Assembly: GCA_038214535.1 (NCBI GenBank)
Contig: JBBQRS010000077.1
Coordinates: 1-22,999 of the forward strand
Source of the DNA: JBBQRS01 sp038214535
Lineage (GTDB): Bacteria > Chloroflexota > Anaerolineae > CG2-30-64-16
Length of the DNA: 22,999 bases
Direction: 5' to 3'
Below are positions 7,349 to 15,147 of this stretch, in pieces (position 1 is the first letter of the stretch; every line of letters begins with the position of its first letter). The notes below the pieces were generated by a model that saw nothing but the letters and a program-made list of their open reading frames with translations, ran no database searches and had not been told where the DNA came from. The position numbers and the translations under genes are program-made.

Positions 7349-8546
7349 TCCCGCGCTCTAGCCAGGCGGCCACCCCTTCTTCAATCGGCTTAAGCTCACC
7401 CACGAACTCCCCGGCGATCTCCTCGCCGGGCAGGAAGATCGCCGTCGAACCGGGGACTTTGCCCTGCGGCACGCGCACGGTTCCCTTCAGTGGCCGATAG
7501 TGAAACAGCAGTTCGGGGCTGTCATCGCGCGCCGGATAATGCAACGGCGGAAATCCCCCATCGGGAAGTTGATTTTCGAGGAACGTGAAGACCGCAACGC
7601 GTTCGGCCACACGATATATCTGTTCGATCAGCGCCGGGTCGTCCACGCCTTGCTCCACCAGCACGCGCAGCAGCTCGCCCGCCCCCCACCCCACCTTGCA
7701 CTTGCTGCCCCAGAGATAGGTTTCCAGCGGCATCCGGCTCTCGAACTCCAGCAACGCAAGCGCCGCGTCCAGATATGGGCGCGCCGCTGCGTCGGTCGCA
7801 CCCCAACGCGTGACCATCGCCTCATACATATCCACGAGGAAAGCCATCGCCGTGCCCACCTGCCAGAACTCCTGGCGTGGGGCCACCAGGTCCACCACGT
7901 TGCCATAGCGTTCACCCGAAGCTATGCCGGTAACCAATTCCCCGTCAGGGGTCACGTTGCTGTAAAGCAAACCATGCGCCATAGGCCCGCGATTGGCTTC
8001 CACCCACCCCAGCACCCAACGACCCGCCGCCAGCGCCGGTTCCTGCCAGTCCAGCGCCAGCATCAACTGGCCGAAGAACGTCGTGTTCAGCGTACCCAAC
8101 GTCGGACGCGGCTCGGGATGCGCCGGGTCATCGCCGATGTAGTTGAACACCCCGCCCGACGCGTGCTGATATTGCATGATCCGATCCAGCACCTGCGCGC
8201 GCCGGATCACAGGGTGGCCGATCCACGCCGCCACCTTGCCAAATGTCAGCGGCCGATAGACCCGCTGCGTATCTTTGTATTCGGGCGGCTCCTCCGGGAA
8301 GTAAAAATCGCCGTTGGGTTGCAACGCCTCGCGCGCCACCCAATCCAGCACCCCCGCGATCACATCGTGATCCACCCCGCCCGCATACATCCCCCACACA
8401 GATTTGTGCGCGTAGCTGAGACAGCGCTCCCCGGCAATCGGGCCATACGGCGCGATACGTCCCTCCAGCCAAGCGCCGCCCTCCAGCAGGGAAATCCGCA
8501 TCGCAGCCAGCAGATGCCGCGGATCGGCAATCGAATAAGCGTTCAT
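7332..8546 (-). CDS. Uncharacterised protein, probably an alpha/alpha-toroid fold
   Basis: A 404-aa protein that I do not recognise as a characterised family. The frame is open up to 8618, but ATG 8546 (MNAYSIADPRHLL) is preferred: GGAAGG precedes it, and the longer version would be translated from a palindromic repeat. The sequence is soluble, Ala/Leu-rich and probably all helical, with regularly spaced aromatic turns: LQPNGDFYFPEE (about 75-86), ASGGVFNYIG (about 129-138) and NQLPDGGFPPL (about 325-335). The last resembles the QxxDGGF turns of terpene-cyclase/prenyltransferase toroids and of six-hairpin glycosidase-like folds. It is the last gene of the minus-strand cluster, and its 3' end overlaps the radical SAM gene by 17 bp. 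A glycan-related role is a guess from context. Confidence 0.75.
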   Translation of the reverse strand: MNAYSIADPRHLLAAMRISLLEGGAWLEGRIAPYGPIAGERCLSYAHKSVWGMYAGGVDHDVIAGVLDWVAREALQPNGDFYFPEEPPEYKDTQRVYRPLTFGKVAAWIGHPVIRRAQVLDRIMQYQHASGGVFNYIGDDPAHPEPRPTLGTLNTTFFGQLMLALDWQEPALAAGRWVLGWVEANRGPMAHGLLYSNVTPDGELVTGIASGERYGNVVDLVAPRQEFWQVGTAMAFLVDMYEAMVTRWGATDAAARPYLDAALALLEFESRMPLETYLWGSKCKVGWGAGELLRVLVEQGVDDPALIEQIYRVAERVAVFTFLENQLPDGGFPPLHYPARDDSPELLFHYRPLKGTVRVPQGKVPGSTAIFLPGEEIAGEFVGELKPIEEGVAAWLERGIRGSG

Positions 8547-8576
8547 CGCAAGTCCTTCCCTTCTGAGCCTGTCCGT

Positions 8577-8644
8577 CCCCTTTGTAGTGACGGCTTCAGC
8601 CGTTCGGGGCGACGACAACGGCTGAAGCCGTCACTACGAAGGGG
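8577..8644. repeat. Long palindrome, 28-bp arms with one mismatch
   Basis: Arms at 8577-8604 and 8617-8644 are complementary except at one position, with a 12-nt loop (8605-8616). The inner 21 bp (8584-8604 / 8617-8637), containing TAGTGACGGCTTCAGCCGTT, match perfectly. It sits between two co-directional genes, just upstream of the preferred ATG at 8546. The outer arm wording (CCTT-GTAG / CTACGAAGG) recurs at 13795-13824. The gap also holds ATCCGCGTTCGTCCGCGTCC (8651-8670), a short direct duplication. Confidence 0.8.
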
Positions 8645-8688
8645 AATTAAATCCGCGTTCGTCCGCGTCCCCTCTTCAGGTCAGATAC

Positions 8689-10656
8689 TTACGCAACCAG
8701 CGCAACCCGACCGTTTGCGTGTAGCACTTCCAACGCCTCCGCGAGGGCCGCGAAGGGTATCGCGCCGCCATACTGCACCCGCGCCCACACCTCGCCCAGC
8801 GTGCGCCGCCCGTTCAGCCAATCCCACACGCGCGTCACACCGTCTTCGCCCAGACTGTCTACCAATGCTGCCCAAACCTCTTTCGGCAGGTCGTTCTGGG
8901 TCGGCGCCGTCCAGCGACCCGATTGATACACGCGCGCAGCGCGGGGGTCGTCCACCACCGGCAGAGTTTCCGGCGCATCAGACCATTGCCGGCCCTGAAC
9001 CACCGCCGCAATCGCCGCTGCCGATGCGCTCTCCCGTTCGGCAAAACTCACCGCCTCATCTGCAACCCGGTTCAACGCTGCCAGCAAACCGGCATCCCCC
9101 GACGCAAGGCGCGCCGCCTGCAAAATCGCGTCGCGCGCCTGATAGCCCATGTGCCGCCCCAGCGCGTATATCGTTTCCGCGGTGGCGTCTTCGGCCCGCG
9201 CCGCCGCGTCCAGCGCCGTGATCGTGCGTTCCTTCCAGTCGAGTGCAGCCTGCCCCGCCATCGAACGCGCCGCATCCGGCCCCGCCGTCGCCATGAGATA
9301 AAGGTACGCGGCGCAAATGGCCCCGGCCCGCGCCAACGATCCCTCGCTCAGCTTGTCCACCGTGTCATAGGAGCTATGATAGAACCGGTCGGGCCAACAA
9401 CTGAGTTCCGGCGTCGGGATATCGAAAAAGCCATGCGCGATGAATGCATCGTTGCCCCAAAACGGCTCGGCGTGCCACGGGAAGAGTGTGTAGCTCTCGT
9501 CGGAAAAACGGCCTTCCGGTTCGGCCTTCACCCTCTGAATCAAGTACGGCATCAACCCGTCCACAAAAGACGCATTGGCCTCGGGCGACCGGAAGAAGAT
9601 CAGATCGCCCCCGGATTGCGCGGAATCCATCCCGACGGAATCCAGGCACAGCCCGGCGACCACGTGACCCAGGTCTGCGCAGCGCGCATCAATATATGGC
9701 AGGAAGCCTTCCACCTCCGTGCTGTTCAGAAAGCGGATCGTCCGGCGCAGCGGCGGCAGCGCGCCGCTTTCGGTCAGCGTCTTCAGCGCCCGCGCGATCT
9801 CCACGCCCAGGCAGCACCCCGAAGCGTTGTCCAGCGCGCCCGGCTCCGACGAATGCGACAACACCCAGATTTCTTCGTGCGCGAGGTCCGCGCCCGGCAA
9901 CACCGCGTCCACCACCTCGCACGTTCCTTCGTCCAGCGTCGCGTCTACCTCGGCGCGCAACACCACCGGCGCGGAGCTCGTGCGGATCAACTCGCGCAAG
10001 CGCCGTCCTTGCCGCGGCGTCAACATGAAACCCCACAATCCCGGTTCGCGGCGTTGCCCGCCGAACGTGCCCCACATCGTCAGGTCCGGCTCATCATCCG
10101 GTTGGCGCACGGGCGGGTGTTGCGCCAACCACGGCGGCGCGACGCAATCCGTCAAGATGCCGATGGCCCCATGCTTGCGCGCGGGCGCATCAATGTGAAA
10201 CGTCGGCGCATCGGTGAAGATAATCTTTCCCTTCACATCCACGCCTTCGTATTCCGCATCCTCGACACCCGAATGCATCACCACCACCTCGGCCTCGACG
10301 CCGCCGTCCGGCGCCCCGGTGCTGTTCGACACCAGGCACAACGGCTCTTGTGCGAAGTCACAGATCAACGCAAGCTCGCCATCGGGCTGCACCACCGATA
10401 GCCGCGCCGCGCGCGGCGTCCACGCCAGCGGGTTCTTGTGCATCCCCAGGAAGACGGTGCGATCATCTGCGGGGAAAGGTCGAAGCTCCGCCTCCAGACC
10501 ATGCTCGCGGTGCCTCCGCACCAAAAACTCGCCGGCCCGGCGCATCTCCGGTCCCGGCACCGTGCTGCGAAATGTCCAATACTGCGCCACATCACGCAAA
10601 CATTGTTTCGGCTTCAGTTCCTCGATGATGACATCCAGCGTTCGTTGTTCGATCAC
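8689..10656 (-). CDS. M28-type aminopeptidase-like protein with C-terminal extension
   Basis: A 655-aa protein with a zinc-peptidase (M28/DUF4910-like) core. A GTG at 10656 is the chosen start because AAAGGCGAGG lies five bases upstream; an ATG at 10731 is in frame but would overlap the upstream gene by 41 bp. Candidate metal and catalytic residues (GTG numbering) are H268 and D276 in LSHSSEPGALDNASG, the Glu pair near 314-316 (NSTEVEG), D339 (LCLDSVG) and H427 (FYHSSYDTVD). The usual HxD is H-x-S here, as in HicHPs-type DUF4910 variants. Residues about 115-180 resemble a PA-like insertion (YEGVDVKGKIIFTD). The last ~190 residues are outside the peptidase fold and end in a winged-helix-like segment. 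There is no signal peptide, so it is probably cytoplasmic. It starts 34 bp after the glycosidase stop. Substrate unknown. Confidence 0.8.
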   Translation of the reverse strand: MIEQRTLDVIIEELKPKQCLRDVAQYWTFRSTVPGPEMRRAGEFLVRRHREHGLEAELRPFPADDRTVFLGMHKNPLAWTPRAARLSVVQPDGELALICDFAQEPLCLVSNSTGAPDGGVEAEVVVMHSGVEDAEYEGVDVKGKIIFTDAPTFHIDAPARKHGAIGILTDCVAPPWLAQHPPVRQPDDEPDLTMWGTFGGQRREPGLWGFMLTPRQGRRLRELIRTSSAPVVLRAEVDATLDEGTCEVVDAVLPGADLAHEEIWVLSHSSEPGALDNASGCCLGVEIARALKTLTESGALPPLRRTIRFLNSTEVEGFLPYIDARCADLGHVVAGLCLDSVGMDSAQSGGDLIFFRSPEANASFVDGLMPYLIQRVKAEPEGRFSDESYTLFPWHAEPFWGNDAFIAHGFFDIPTPELSCWPDRFYHSSYDTVDKLSEGSLARAGAICAAYLYLMATAGPDAARSMAGQAALDWKERTITALDAAARAEDATAETIYALGRHMGYQARDAILQAARLASGDAGLLAALNRVADEAVSFAERESASAAAIAAVVQGRQWSDAPETLPVVDDPRAARVYQSGRWTAPTQNDLPKEVWAALVDSLGEDGVTRVWDWLNGRRTLGEVWARVQYGGAIPFAALAEALEVLHANGRVALVA

Positions 10657-10690
10657 GTGATCCTCGCCTTTCCAAACAGGACTTCTGAAG

Positions 10691-12601
10691 TCAAACGGCC
10701 CACTCCCAGAAAGCACTGGCATGTGGCTCAAGCCGCACTTCTGATGCGCCGCCGTTTACACGGAGTGCCTCGCCCGTCCACATATCTTGAACCTTGGCCG
10801 GCGCGTCCAATCCATGTTCCGCGTAGTCAAACCGGATCTTCCTGGCCTCATCCGACCAGTTGATCACGCCCAGCCGGTAGCGTCCACCTGAATCCTGCAA
10901 CCACAGTGCGGCGCGGTCCGCATCGCCCAGATCCAGAGGGCGCGCGCTGACCCCCGTCGGAGCAGGCATCGCGCGCAAGAGCGCCATCCCGGCCTCATTG
11001 AGCGCGGCAACCCGGTCGCTCAGGAACAGGCTCCCGCCGGTGAGCGCAACCAGCATCGCCCAGGTCCGCGCCTCATCGAGGGTGAACACCGGCCCCCTGC
11101 GCCAGCGCGGCGGCTCAGGCTGGTGCGCCGCCGGGTTCGTCACGTTCGTCTCGGTCTCAGTTGACGTATCCAGGCCACGCACCACCAGAAAATCGGGGTC
11201 GTTCACCCAGATGCGGTTATGCAGCCAGTAACGCAGTTGCAGGTAATCTGCGACCCACTCCACGTGCGACCAGTGGTTGTGAATATCAATCCCCAACCGG
11301 CCGGAGTCGCAGACGCCCGGCCCGCATTCAGGCGGCAGCGAGCAGCCGATGATGTGGCTCTCGTCCGTGACGCACTCCCGGATCAGGGCAAACAGCGTCC
11401 GCAGCGCGTCATACGGTCCGGCAGTCGGGTCATGGAAGCGCTCCGCTGCCAGCAGCTCGGAGACATAATCCACCTTGAAGAGCCGGAAGCCGATCCGGTA
11501 GAGCCGCGTATAGAACTCACGCAGAAACTCCTGCGCCACCGGATGCGTCGGGTCCAACGTGTAGCGTTCCGCCACACCGCCCGGCTGCGGATCGCCCCAA
11601 CGATCCTGCACCAGCATCTCCGGTGTTCGACTGGCGGGCAGCGAAAGTGTCTGCACCAGCACCGGCGCAGTCCACACGCCGGGCGTAAACCCGCGTTGCT
11701 TGATCTCCTCCACGGCGCGCTCCAACCCGCCCGGCCAGCGATAATTCGGTTGCCACTCACCGTCGTTGTGCTGCCACCCATCGTCAACAACCATATAGCG
11801 CAACGTCGCGGCCAATTCCGGCTCCCGCCCGATCGCATCCATGTTTTCGATCAGATCATCCAGCGAGACGGTGCGGAAATAATAGTCCCACGAGTTCCAT
11901 CCCGTCGGCGGCGGCTGCGGCGCATCCACCAGCGGGATATGATCGGCGTAGGTCTCCAACCCCGCGCGCAGACCGCGTGAGCCGCATACCCAGGTCGTCT
12001 CTGAGGTCAGCGCAGCTTCGCCCTGCATTCCCTCCATGAACCGCGTCGTCGCCCGAAACTCCACGCCGGCGGCATCCGGCGTCCGCACGGTATACAAATG
12101 CCGGAACCGCTGCGGCAGGCGCGTGCCCAGGAACAACCCCGGCGCCGCCCCATCTGGAAACGCGCCGCAGATCGTTGAATCGGGCGGCTTCTCTGTCTCG
12201 AAGTCACGCACACGCAACAGCCCCACGTGGTATACATTAACGTCACTTTCACCAAACGCCGGCACGCGCCACGCGCCGACCTCAACGCCGGGCCGATACG
12301 TGAGGATCAGGCTCTCGATGGCGACACATCCCAACGGGCGTTCAGCCGCCACGTCCAGCGTCACCCAGTAGCCATCGCGTTCGGGCGCAAACCGCCAGCG
12401 CACCGTAACGCCCTGCCCTTGTCCGGTGAAGACCGTGTCGCCGTTATCCGCCGCTGCAAGCTGCAAGTCGCATTGATCCGACGTCAACTGCACCGCCCCA
12501 CCGTCGAGCAGCACCCGAAACGCCGGCGCGCTGACGCCGGACCCGATCACGCGCGCAATGTCGTCCAGCGCAACCTGCGTTGCCTCAACCTGTGCTGTCA
12601 T
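10691..12601 (-). CDS. Alpha-galactosidase-like glycoside hydrolase (clan GH-D, GH36/GH27-like)
   Basis: A 636-aa retaining glycosidase candidate. The N-terminal ~220 residues look like a beta-sandwich domain, followed by a TIM barrel: PTGWNSWDYYF (about 233-242), MVVDDGWQ (about 270-277), FRLFKVDYVSE (nucleophile candidate D378 in KVDY), GCSLPPECGPG (about 419-429) and DSGRLGIDIHNHW (Arg 435 and an Asp acid/base candidate at 438 or 440). The C-terminus is a beta-sandwich (YRLGVINWSDEARKIRFDY). There is no signal peptide, so it probably acts on imported oligosaccharides. ATG 12601 overlaps the stop of the upstream deacetylase-like gene (ATGA), favouring it over an in-frame ATG at 12610. Sialidase-like or raffinose-synthase-like specificity within the clan is possible; exact sugar not determinable. 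Confidence 0.82.
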   Translation of the reverse strand: MTAQVEATQVALDDIARVIGSGVSAPAFRVLLDGGAVQLTSDQCDLQLAAADNGDTVFTGQGQGVTVRWRFAPERDGYWVTLDVAAERPLGCVAIESLILTYRPGVEVGAWRVPAFGESDVNVYHVGLLRVRDFETEKPPDSTICGAFPDGAAPGLFLGTRLPQRFRHLYTVRTPDAAGVEFRATTRFMEGMQGEAALTSETTWVCGSRGLRAGLETYADHIPLVDAPQPPPTGWNSWDYYFRTVSLDDLIENMDAIGREPELAATLRYMVVDDGWQHNDGEWQPNYRWPGGLERAVEEIKQRGFTPGVWTAPVLVQTLSLPASRTPEMLVQDRWGDPQPGGVAERYTLDPTHPVAQEFLREFYTRLYRIGFRLFKVDYVSELLAAERFHDPTAGPYDALRTLFALIRECVTDESHIIGCSLPPECGPGVCDSGRLGIDIHNHWSHVEWVADYLQLRYWLHNRIWVNDPDFLVVRGLDTSTETETNVTNPAAHQPEPPRWRRGPVFTLDEARTWAMLVALTGGSLFLSDRVAALNEAGMALLRAMPAPTGVSARPLDLGDADRAALWLQDSGGRYRLGVINWSDEARKIRFDYAEHGLDAPAKVQDMWTGEALRVNGGASEVRLEPHASAFWEWAV

Positions 12602-13752
12602 ACTGCCCACTCCAGGATGCGTAACACGCTTTCGCCACGCGGTAACGTCACCCCGTGAGCCAGCCCGCAGGCGTCAGGCGCAACATCCACGGGCGCGTTG
12701 GTATAATTGCGGCCCACCAACCGCGCCCCGCGCCGCACCACCGACCAGCCCTGCCGGTCGAGTTGGGCGACTTCATCCCCACATACCCACACAGCGTCGG
12801 GGTAACGCCGCGCAATCGCGCCCAACAACACCTCAAGCGCCGCAAAATTACGCTCGACGTTCGCCACATCGAACGCCTTGTAGTTCCGCCGGTGTGAGCT
12901 CAGGATCACCGGCTCGCCCTTCGCCCAGGCGCGCGCCATATCCGCCAGCGTCCGCTCAACCACATCTTCGTGATCGCCGGTCATGAACGGCTCAAAGTTG
13001 ATTGCCCGCGGCAGAAACACCAGGTCGGCATCCGGCATGGTGAAATTCCCGTCGGTGTTGACGCAACGCATCCCGTTGGCGGCGCACGTGCGCAGGGCAA
13101 GCTGACCCTGTCCGGGTAGAAAATCATTATTACGCGCCGAGCGCGCGCGATAGCCGAATGCCCGCTCGAACCGGTTGAGCCCTTCCACCGTCCAAGCCAC
13201 CAGCGCATCATCGCTCATATCCGCATATTCCGGCCTGCGCTCCGGCACCGTTTCGCAAACGTACATCCGCTGTTTGAATGCCCGGTGCGCCATCTCCTCG
13301 TTGCGTTGCAGCCGCCCCATCCAGGCGCGCGGTGAAAAATGATGCGCCCGCCCGTGATAGCCCGGATGCCACACCATGCGTTCCAGGCCCTCACGCGCTT
13401 TCGCGGTCAGGTCGCCGCGCGCCCAGCCCTGTGACACCCCGCGATCAAGGGCAATATCCACGTATTCCGTAAAGCCATTCGCCTCGATCGCATCATAGTC
13501 GGGGCTCGAGATCATGTAGATCGGCTCGAAGACGACCGGCAGGCCGTCGCCGCCCTCGAACTGCTCCAGCAGGCTGAACATCCGCTCCATGTCCGCGGGC
13601 GTTTCGAGCGTGCCGGACGACCACGGCGTGCGCATGAACTCGAATGGGTGCATGGCTTCATAGGCCGCCACGGTCGGCGCCCAGGCGCACATGCCCCAAT
13701 CATCGGTTTGCATCAGGATCGCGCGGTGCTGGCTCCAAACTGCGTTGTTCAT
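12598..13752 (-). CDS. NodB-fold deacetylase-like protein of unknown specificity
   Basis: A 384-aa soluble protein. It resembles a polysaccharide-deacetylase (beta/alpha) barrel: an Asp pair early on a strand (ILMQTDDWG, residues 12-20), a His cluster (VWHPGYHGRAHHFSP, about 127-140) and a late catalytic-type His (ILSSHRRNY, about 283-291). These could be the NodB motif 1, motif 2 and His motif. The canonical TFDDG and H(S/T)xxH strings are absent, so family membership is tentative. The start has AGGGAG six bases upstream. It is translationally coupled (ATGA) to the alpha-galactosidase-like gene, suggesting the pair acts on one glycan, for example deacetylation plus glycoside cleavage. It is clearly different from the deacetylase at 5328. 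Confidence 0.7.
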   Translation of the reverse strand: MNNAVWSQHRAILMQTDDWGMCAWAPTVAAYEAMHPFEFMRTPWSSGTLETPADMERMFSLLEQFEGGDGLPVVFEPIYMISSPDYDAIEANGFTEYVDIALDRGVSQGWARGDLTAKAREGLERMVWHPGYHGRAHHFSPRAWMGRLQRNEEMAHRAFKQRMYVCETVPERRPEYADMSDDALVAWTVEGLNRFERAFGYRARSARNNDFLPGQGQLALRTCAANGMRCVNTDGNFTMPDADLVFLPRAINFEPFMTGDHEDVVERTLADMARAWAKGEPVILSSHRRNYKAFDVANVERNFAALEVLLGAIARRYPDAVWVCGDEVAQLDRQGWSVVRRGARLVGRNYTNAPVDVAPDACGLAHGVTLPRGESVLRILEWAV

Positions 13753-13794
13753 CTCAACTCCCTAAGAATTTATCCAAAAACTGCGCGTCGCCCT

Positions 13795-13824
13795 CCTTCG
13801 TAGCCTGACCGGCCACTACGAAGG
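13795..13824. repeat. Short inverted repeat CCTTCGTAG ... CTACGAAGG
   Basis: Nine-bp perfect arms (13795-13803, 13816-13824) with a 12-nt loop, in the 108-bp gap between the N-acetyltransferase and deacetylase-like genes. The arm ends match the outer arms of the 8577-8644 palindrome, suggesting a shortened member of that family. The rest of the gap shows no clear terminator. Confidence 0.6.
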
Positions 13825-13860
13825 GAAAGACACGATGATCTGGAAGTATTAGGATAGGCT

Positions 13861-15045
13861 TTAAATCTGATCCAGGTAATGATAAACCCACGGCGTAAAC
13901 GGCAACGCCGCAGCAATGGCCCGCACTTCGGCGTCCGTCGCGTCCGGCGTGGTGACGATCTCCTGCGCGACCGCCGCCCGCAAATCCAACCGGCAGAAAA
14001 GCAACCGCGTCAACGCGTCCTCTTTCATCTCCAACCGGACCCGGCGCACCGGCGACGATGCCGCCCGATGCAGCACAGCTTCCCGCTCCGGCGTCCATGC
14101 CGTGACCTCAAGCCCGGCGGTTGCGGCATCTTCGCGCCACACGGTCGCCGCCAACGTTTCAGGGTCCAACACGTGCGCCATAATCATCATCGGATCGCCG
14201 TCACGGCCTTCCGGCTTGAAGCCGGCCGCGCGCAGCGCCATGACGCTCGGCGCGCCGTCGTCGGTCATGACGACCGGTCGCGCGCCCGACTCGCCCGCCA
14301 GCGCCGTAAAACCGGCCAACAGTTGCACGGCACAATGTACGTCATTGTCGGGCACGACAATCTCCATCAGGTGCAGCGTCGCGTCCTCGCGCCCCGCGAT
14401 GAGATAACCGGCCTCGCCCGCGTCCAACACCGTCAGCGTGACCGGAACCTCGTTATATTGCGGCGTATCTACGGCCGGCCCATAGAAACCCGGCACACGC
14501 TGCGGAAATCCGCCATAGACCGCGTAGGCATCGGTAAAGAGCGCCCGATAGCGCGCTTCCCGGCTCAAGAATGATTCCCAACCAATTCTTTGCACCCCGG
14601 CGGGCCACGCCGGTGCAGGCTCCGTTCGCGACCACGCCCGCGCATACAACAAGTCATGGTGTCCGTTGCGCGCATAATAGCGATACGCCGCCGAGCGCTC
14701 GTCATTGCGATAGACCATCATAGCCACGCAACGTCCCGGCAAAAACCGCTTGGCCTCCGTCATCAACCGCGAACCGACCCCGCTGTCGCGCAGCCGGGCC
14801 GCCACGCACACGGAATACTCCCACGCCACGCGCACCGTAACGCCCGGTCGCACCACCAGGTCACGGAACACGAACGGCACCGCGCCCACCACCTCGCCGT
14901 CCACCATCGCCACGGATGCCGTCGTCGGCCCCCGCGTCCAGCGTTCCCAGTATCCCGTCGGCATCGCCGGGAACGCCTCATCATGCACCCGCAAATACCC
15001 CGCCGCGTCTTCGGGCCGATATTCCCTGCAAACAATCTCCGCCAT
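13861..15045 (-). CDS. GNAT N-acetyltransferase, Eis-like (double GNAT plus SCP2-like tail)
   Basis: An acetyl-CoA-dependent acetyltransferase of 394 aa. Its length and layout match the Eis family: an N-terminal GNAT domain with the acetyl-CoA loop region LRDSGVGSRLMTEA (about 85-98), a second degenerate GNAT (about 200-300) and a C-terminal SCP2-like domain ending in PFTPWVYHYLDQI. Eis-like enzymes acetylate amines of aminoglycosides, peptides or protein lysines; the substrate here is unknown. ATG 15045 is chosen; a GTG at 15051 in the same frame sits only four bases after AGGG and is a real alternative. In context (PIG-L deacetylase upstream, aminotransferase further up) acetylation of an aminosugar amine is plausible, but that is inference. 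Confidence 0.85.
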   Translation of the reverse strand: MAEIVCREYRPEDAAGYLRVHDEAFPAMPTGYWERWTRGPTTASVAMVDGEVVGAVPFVFRDLVVRPGVTVRVAWEYSVCVAARLRDSGVGSRLMTEAKRFLPGRCVAMMVYRNDERSAAYRYYARNGHHDLLYARAWSRTEPAPAWPAGVQRIGWESFLSREARYRALFTDAYAVYGGFPQRVPGFYGPAVDTPQYNEVPVTLTVLDAGEAGYLIAGREDATLHLMEIVVPDNDVHCAVQLLAGFTALAGESGARPVVMTDDGAPSVMALRAAGFKPEGRDGDPMMIMAHVLDPETLAATVWREDAATAGLEVTAWTPEREAVLHRAASSPVRRVRLEMKEDALTRLLFCRLDLRAAVAQEIVTTPDATDAEVRAIAAALPFTPWVYHYLDQI

Positions 15046-15090
15046 GCTCACTTAACCCTTTTCCATCCGCAGAGCGCCCCGCGGCCGGCC

Positions 15091-15145
15091 CATCCTCACC
15101 CCACCCCGCGGACTGCGCACGCCATGAGATGGCGTCAGATGCGCA
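15091..15145. repeat. Palindromic module with nested hairpin after the PIG-L gene
   Basis: CGCGGACTGCGCA (15107-15119) and TCAGATGCGCA (15135-15145) flank CGCCATGAGATGGCG (15120-15134). The centre forms a perfect 7-bp stem with a GAG loop (15119-15125 / 15129-15135), and the outer TGCGCA copies can pair to enclose it. The flanks match the element at 21511-21536, where only TCC lies in the middle. Also shared is the leading CATCCTCACC (15091-15100). It lies directly after the PIG-L stop and may end or stabilise that transcript. Confidence 0.6.
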
Positions 15146-15147
15146 CA

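Noticed and set aside
7500..9221. A 573-codon open frame on the plus strand
   Set aside because: It lies antisense to the 7332-8546 and 8689-10656 genes and crosses the palindrome; its His/Arg/Pro-rich translation is typical of a GC-rich shadow frame and shows no domain.
8923..10401. A 492-codon open frame on the plus strand
   Set aside because: Antisense to the M28-like gene, whose motifs are clear; the translation is Arg/His-rich with no recognisable motif.
10651..10662. Perfect 12-bp palindrome GATCACGTGATC at the M28-like start
   Set aside because: It contains the GTG start and first codon; no second copy or promoter is nearby, so chance is the simplest explanation.
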